Shown here: positions 60,457 to 64,000 of the stretch, piece after piece
Position numbering within the stretch: the first letter of the stretch is position 1
How the letters are laid out: each line of letters opens with the position of its first letter
Source of the DNA: Flavobacteriales bacterium UBA7519
GTDB lineage: Bacteria; Bacteroidota; Bacteroidia; Flavobacteriales; Weeksellaceae
NCBI GenBank assembly: GCA_002476905.1
Contig: DLND01000084.1
Coordinates: forward strand, 1 to 64,000
Direction of reading: 5' to 3'
DNA: 64,000 nt
The notes under the pieces: generated by a model
Database searches by the model: none
The model's input: only the letters and a program-made list of their open reading frames with translations
What the model was told of the DNA's origin: nothing
Made by a program: the position numbers and the translations under genes

Positions 60457-61092
60457 TTATTTATTCGGTTGTGGTGTGTAGCGCAAATAAGGTTTCACAA
60501 CTTTCACTCCTTTTGTAAACTTTTTCTCTGCATCTTCTTGCGAAACAGCCGGCGGAATAATTACATCTTCTCCATCTTTCCAATCCACTGGTGTTGCGAT
60601 TCCATAATTATCAACCAATTGTAAAGAATCCAAAACTCTCAAGATTTCTGTGAAGTTTCTTCCTGTAGAAGCGGGATAAGTGATGATGAGTCTTACTTTT
60701 TTATTAGGGTCAATAATTAATAAAGATCTAACTGTAAGAGTCGCGCTTGCATTGGGATGAATAAAATCATACAGCTCGGACACTTTTTTGTCCTGATCCG
60801 CAATTATAGGGAATTCTACTTCTGTATTCTGAGTTTCATTAATGTCAGAGATCCAACCTTTGTGATTGTCAAGTCCGTCAACGCTTAACGCTAAAACCTT
60901 TGTATTTCTTTTATCGAATTCTGGTTTCAGTTGTGATGTTTTTCCCAATTCAGTTGTACAAACGGGTGTATAATCTGCTGGATGTGAAAATAAAATTCCC
61001 CAAGAATCTCCGAGGTATTCGTAAAAATTAAGATTTCCTAAACTGCTTTCTGCATTAAAATCCGGAGCGGTATCGCCAAGTTTTATAGACAT
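60457..61092 (-). CDS. 1-Cys peroxiredoxin (Prx6-like)
   Basis: A 211-residue peroxidase of hydroperoxides. The peroxidatic Cys is Cys 45 in HPADYTPVCTTELG; no second Cys exists anywhere in the chain, so it must be a 1-Cys enzyme reduced by another thiol. LALSVDGLDNHKGWISDI and FPIIADQDKKVS are the Prx6-group signatures, and the long C-terminal arm (PPAVSQEDAEKKFTKGVK) agrees. Bacillithiol (bshB1 in this window) could be the reductant, which is a guess. TAAATTTG box at 61122-61129 (minus). Confidence 0.93.
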   Translation of the reverse strand: MSIKLGDTAPDFNAESSLGNLNFYEYLGDSWGILFSHPADYTPVCTTELGKTSQLKPEFDKRNTKVLALSVDGLDNHKGWISDINETQNTEVEFPIIADQDKKVSELYDFIHPNASATLTVRSLLIIDPNKKVRLIITYPASTGRNFTEILRVLDSLQLVDNYGIATPVDWKDGEDVIIPPAVSQEDAEKKFTKGVKVVKPYLRYTPQPNK

Positions 61093-61183
61093 AATATTTA
61101 CATTTTTTGATTAATGAATAACAAATTTAATATAAAAAATTTAATTCATACTAATTTAGTATTATTTATTTTTGGTCACAAAA

Positions 61184-61206
61184 AAAACCACAAATTCTGT
61201 GGTTTT
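61184..61206 (-). terminator. Terminator after the lipoprotein gene
   Basis: On the minus strand, stem AAAACCACA / TGTGGTTTT, five-base loop, T-run. Confidence 0.8.
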
Positions 61207-61227
61207 AATTTATTTATGAGGTTGGGG

Positions 61228-61737
61228 TTACAATGTTCCAACTTTACTGTCATCAATATTGTATTTAGCAATAATCTCCTCGTAAGACAATTTTTTTAAA
61301 TCTTCCGAGGTAGTGTTTTTTCCATAGACTGCTGGAACTAACACAACTCTGAATGTTTGGTTATTCAAATATTGTGGTGTGGTACTAAGATCATATGTTC
61401 CTCCGGCATAAATCATAAAATCATTTTTAGAAAAATCAAAATCATAATCTAATTCTCCCTGATCTAAATAAAGCGTTCTTGGGATCTGTTGCCAAACGGG
61501 AGCGTTTCCAGAAGTTCCTGTCTGTCTGAAAATTACTACATAATCCTGATCCAATAATGGATTTTTAAAACTCTGTCCGTATGTCCATCCATCCGTTGCA
61601 TTGTAGGAGAAATTAACATTTCGCAGATCATAAACAGCAGGATAATCTACCTGAACTTGCACCTCATCGTCATCTTTACAGTTAAAAAGGATGAAGCTTG
61701 TGATGAAGAGCAGCAGGAAAGGAAATAATTTTTTCAT
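61228..61737 (-). CDS. Lipoprotein of unknown function
   Basis: A 169-residue protein with an SPII signal (FLLLFITSFILFNCKDDD, lipid Cys near residue 20). The acidic residues just after the Cys (KDDDE) are typical of surface-exposed lipoproteins in Bacteroidota. The mature part is strand-rich (VDYPAVYDLRNVNFSYNATD, DYDFDFSKNDFMIYAGGTYD). No family recognised. It has its own terminator. Confidence 0.75.
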   Translation of the reverse strand: MKKLFPFLLLFITSFILFNCKDDDEVQVQVDYPAVYDLRNVNFSYNATDGWTYGQSFKNPLLDQDYVVIFRQTGTSGNAPVWQQIPRTLYLDQGELDYDFDFSKNDFMIYAGGTYDLSTTPQYLNNQTFRVVLVPAVYGKNTTSEDLKKLSYEEIIAKYNIDDSKVGTL

Positions 61738-61851
61738 AATTTAAAATATTTACGTTATAATTTTGTTACCAAATTACAGACCATAAAAATAGTATTTCCA
61801 GGTGGAATTAATATCTTTATGAAATCTTTATAAAATTTAGATTTTCAAATT

Positions 61852-63600
61852 ATGAAAAGGTTAAGCCTGTCGATAATTATTTTTATCTCTCAATTATATT
61901 CCGCTCAATATCAGCCTAAAAATATTTGTAATTCGGATATTAAAAAAGCCAATGATTGGGTAGATAAAACGTATAACTCGCTTTCGCAGGATGAGAAGCT
62001 GGGACAACTCTTTATTGTAGCGCTTTATACCAACAAAGATGAACCTCATATCAACCAAGTTAGAAACATTGTAACCAATGACAAAATCGGGGGATTGATT
62101 CTGATGCAGGATGACGCCGCAAGAGAAATTAATCTGGTTAATGAGTTTCAGTCCAAATCAAAAGTGCCGCTGATGATTGGGATGGATGCAGAATGGGGGT
62201 TATTCCAAAGAATTGCAAAAGCACACAAGTTTCCCTGGGCGATCACACTAGGAGCAATACAGGATAAAAATCTGATTTATGAGATGTCTGCTAAGATTGC
62301 CGAGGATTGTAAAAGAATGGGAATCAACTGGGATTTTGCACCGGTTGTGGATGTCAACACCAATCCGAATAATCCGATTATCGGAAACCGTAGTTTTGGT
62401 TCTGATGTCAATAATGTTGTGAATTCTGCTTTGGCTTATTCCAACGGTTTGCAGGATAACAGAATTTTGGCAGCGATTAAACATTTCCCAGGTCACGGCG
62501 ATACAGATACAGATTCGCATTTGGATTTGCCAGTCGTTTCTCATAATTTGGAAAGATTGGAAAAAACAGAAATCGCACCTTTCAAGGCATTGATGAATAA
62601 AGGAGTTGGTGGCGTAATGGTCGCACATCTCTATGTTCCAACTCTGGAAAATGAAAAAGGAATTCCAGCTTCGGTTTCAAAGAAAATTGTTACAGGACTT
62701 TTGAAAGAAAAACTAGGTTACAAAGGTTTGATTATTACTGATGCGCTTAATATGGGTGCTGTTGCTAATAAATTCAAAGCGGGAGAATTGGATGCGATGG
62801 CCTTCAAAGCAGGAAATGATATTATGCTGTTTTCGCAGGATGTTGCTACAGGAAAAAAACTGATTCAAAAAGCGATTGATAATGGAGAAATCCAACAAAG
62901 TAGAGTAGAAGAGAGTGTTAAAAAAATTCTTTTGACTAAGTATTATTTAGGTCTTAATCAATACAACCATATCAATCCTGTAAATGTGAACGACGATTTG
63001 AATAATGCATCACATTCGGCTTTAGTTCAAAAAATGTATGCGAATGCTTTGACATTAATCAAAGACGACAAAAAGCTGTTGCCATTGGATTGTAAAGGAA
63101 CTTACTATTACGTTCCGTTAGAAGAAGCACCTTATGAAACTTTCCTTGATCAAATCAGTACAGGAACAACTGTAATTGTTAAAAAAGCTAATGAAATCAA
63201 TACGATTCCAGCTAATTCAAAAGTGATTGTTGGGTTCCATAAAGATAATTCGACAGCTTACAAACCATACAAAATTTCTGATGCAAGCAAGAAAATTTTA
63301 TCAGAATTAAGCAAAAATCAAAATGTAATGCTGGATGTATTTGGAAGTCCTTATGCTTTGAAAGATATTGATATTTCCAAGCTTTCTACAGTTTTGGTTT
63401 CTTATGAAAATAATGACGACGCGATGAAAGCAACAGCAAACGGACTTCTCGGACAAACAAAAATCTCAGGAAGACTTCCGGTTCTGGTCAATGATAATTT
63501 GAAATTCGGAATAGGAATGGATGTAGAAGCGAAAATTCAAAATAAAACTGATAGAAAAAATAGTTTAGAAACCAAAAATTCTAAGATAGTAATGGAGTAA
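61852..63600 (+). CDS. Glycoside hydrolase family 3 beta-N-acetylhexosaminidase
   Basis: A 582-residue secreted enzyme (signal peptide MKRLSLSIIIFISQLYSAQ). The GH3 N-acetylglucosaminidase signature KHFPGHGDTDTDSH begins at residue 210, and the nucleophile Asp is near 297 in IITDALNMGAV. These are NagZ-type motifs: the enzyme releases GlcNAc from anhydro-muropeptides or other GlcNAc polymers. A C-terminal domain of about 200 residues follows the barrel, which is absent from the short cytoplasmic NagZ of E. coli. It is followed by a short repeat (63607). Confidence 0.92.
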   Translation: MKRLSLSIIIFISQLYSAQYQPKNICNSDIKKANDWVDKTYNSLSQDEKLGQLFIVALYTNKDEPHINQVRNIVTNDKIGGLILMQDDAAREINLVNEFQSKSKVPLMIGMDAEWGLFQRIAKAHKFPWAITLGAIQDKNLIYEMSAKIAEDCKRMGINWDFAPVVDVNTNPNNPIIGNRSFGSDVNNVVNSALAYSNGLQDNRILAAIKHFPGHGDTDTDSHLDLPVVSHNLERLEKTEIAPFKALMNKGVGGVMVAHLYVPTLENEKGIPASVSKKIVTGLLKEKLGYKGLIITDALNMGAVANKFKAGELDAMAFKAGNDIMLFSQDVATGKKLIQKAIDNGEIQQSRVEESVKKILLTKYYLGLNQYNHINPVNVNDDLNNASHSALVQKMYANALTLIKDDKKLLPLDCKGTYYYVPLEEAPYETFLDQISTGTTVIVKKANEINTIPANSKVIVGFHKDNSTAYKPYKISDASKKILSELSKNQNVMLDVFGSPYALKDIDISKLSTVLVSYENNDDAMKATANGLLGQTKISGRLPVLVNDNLKFGIGMDVEAKIQNKTDRKNSLETKNSKIVME

Positions 63601-63606
63601 ATTTAT

Positions 63607-63626
63607 AACCACAAAAGTCACAAAAG
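63607..63626 (+). repeat. AACCACAAAAGTCACAAAAG repeat, copy 2
   Basis: Identical over 20 bases to the copy at 49937-49956, and again a few bases past a stop codon (seven here). It separates the GH3 gene from the GxxExxY gene. Confidence 0.6.
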
Positions 63627-63669
63627 TTTTTTACATATTATAAAGTTAAAATAAGGAAAAATAAAAACA

Positions 63670-64000
63670 ATGATAACGCAATCTTATTTGACAGATTTGA
63701 CTTATAAAATTAATGGAGCTTGTATAGAAGTTCACAAATATTTAGGTCCTGGATTATTGGAAAGTGTTTATTGTGAAGCATTGAAAGAAGAATTTGCATT
63801 AAGAAATATTAATTTCAAATCAGAATTTAGAATTGATGTTATTTTTAAGGAGAAAGTTTTAAATTGTGATTTCAGATGTGATTTTCTAATTGAAGAAATA
63901 ATTGTTTTGGAAATTAAATCAGTCAAAAGAATTGAAGATATTCATAAAGCACAACTTTTGAATTATATGGGATTATTAAAAGCTCCAAAAGGTATTCTTA
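63670..64000 (+). CDS. GxxExxY family protein (3' cut by window)
   Basis: An open frame from the ATG at 63670 to the window end (110 codons visible). The name motif GPGLLESVY is near residue 26, after MITQSYLTDLTYKINGACIE. The later part CDFLIEEIIVLEIKSV and HKAQLLNYM fits a PD-(D/E)XK nuclease core: Asp, then E-I-K, then a Q-xxx-Y helix. The biological role of GxxExxY proteins is unknown. The family is usually about 125 residues, so only the tail is missing. Confidence 0.88.
   Translation, partial: MITQSYLTDLTYKINGACIEVHKYLGPGLLESVYCEALKEEFALRNINFKSEFRIDVIFKEKVLNCDFRCDFLIEEIIVLEIKSVKRIEDIHKAQLLNYMGLLKAPKGIL

Overview
The window is a stretch of Bacteroidota chromosome, class Flavobacteriia, most likely Weeksellaceae (Chryseobacterium or a close relative). 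The signs are low G+C, tightly packed genes with almost no Shine-Dalgarno sites, promoters with a TAnnTTTG -7 box, type IX secretion genes (a PorZ-like propeller, a PorV/PorQ-family barrel, C-terminal sorting domains), a bacillithiol gene (bshB1), PduO-type adenosyltransferase, flavobacterial arginine decarboxylase and many SPII lipoproteins. It is mostly core genome: there is no IS element, prophage, CRISPR array or rRNA operon. Accessory material is limited to a ParE-type toxin-antitoxin pair, a broken Imm27-like immunity gene, several families of short intergenic repeats and a GxxExxY gene cut by the right edge.

Layout. 1-7012: end of riboflavin synthase, an NtrY-like sensor kinase, TrmN6, FtsE, ribosomal protein L34, a DUF1648 protein, Kdo transferase (WaaA), a helical unknown and a GT2 glycosyltransferase. 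7013-7523: a repeat-rich gap with a structured element just before leuS. 10622-16461: a Ton motor cluster (ExbB, two ExbD, TonB) followed by a small membrane protein, a PstS-like lipoprotein and a TPR protein. 16546-23608: bshB1, tRNA-His, an acyltransferase, a PUR-domain protein, an ABC exporter, mqo, a small unknown and dapA. 23826-28937: a split 5'-nucleotidase pair, porZ, recO and a GNAT gene. 28938-29590: a gene-poor gap with a candidate small RNA and the Imm27 remnant. 29591-40847: recG, thioredoxin, three POT peptide transporters, a GNAT, the toxin-antitoxin pair and a DPP-IV-type peptidase. 40848-41169: a second copy of the structured element. 41170-46450: trhO, 5-formyl-THF cyclo-ligase, a regulatory-looking module of two paralogous lipoproteins around a membrane protein with an HTH-like N-terminus, and a SpoU methyltransferase. 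46543-52376: lptB, an ABC exporter, PduO, a 42-codon lipoprotein, thiamine pyrophosphokinase and arginine decarboxylase. 52485-57321: a frameshifted secreted beta-propeller, a nitroreductase/HxlR divergent pair, a PH-like membrane protein and an acyl-CoA carboxylase beta subunit. 57626-64000: a DMT exporter, a PorV-like barrel and a secreted unknown; then peroxiredoxin, a lipoprotein, a GH3 hexosaminidase and the GxxExxY gene.

How the parts work together. Much of the window serves the cell envelope: LPS (waaA, lptB), Ton energisation, T9SS assembly, peptide scavenging (secreted DPP-IV-type peptidase plus three POT transporters) and murein recycling. The rest is house-keeping for translation (leuS, trmN6, trhO, rpmH, tRNA-His) and cofactors (riboflavin, thiamine, B12, folate, bacillithiol). 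The most interesting non-obvious signals are (i) an inverted repeat TTTGTAAA-N4/6-TTTACAA conserved at the same distance before both paralogous lipoprotein genes (43146, 45273), with a candidate membrane-bound regulator encoded between them; and (ii) two copies of a structured intergenic element, each ending 87 bases before a start codon (leuS and trhO).
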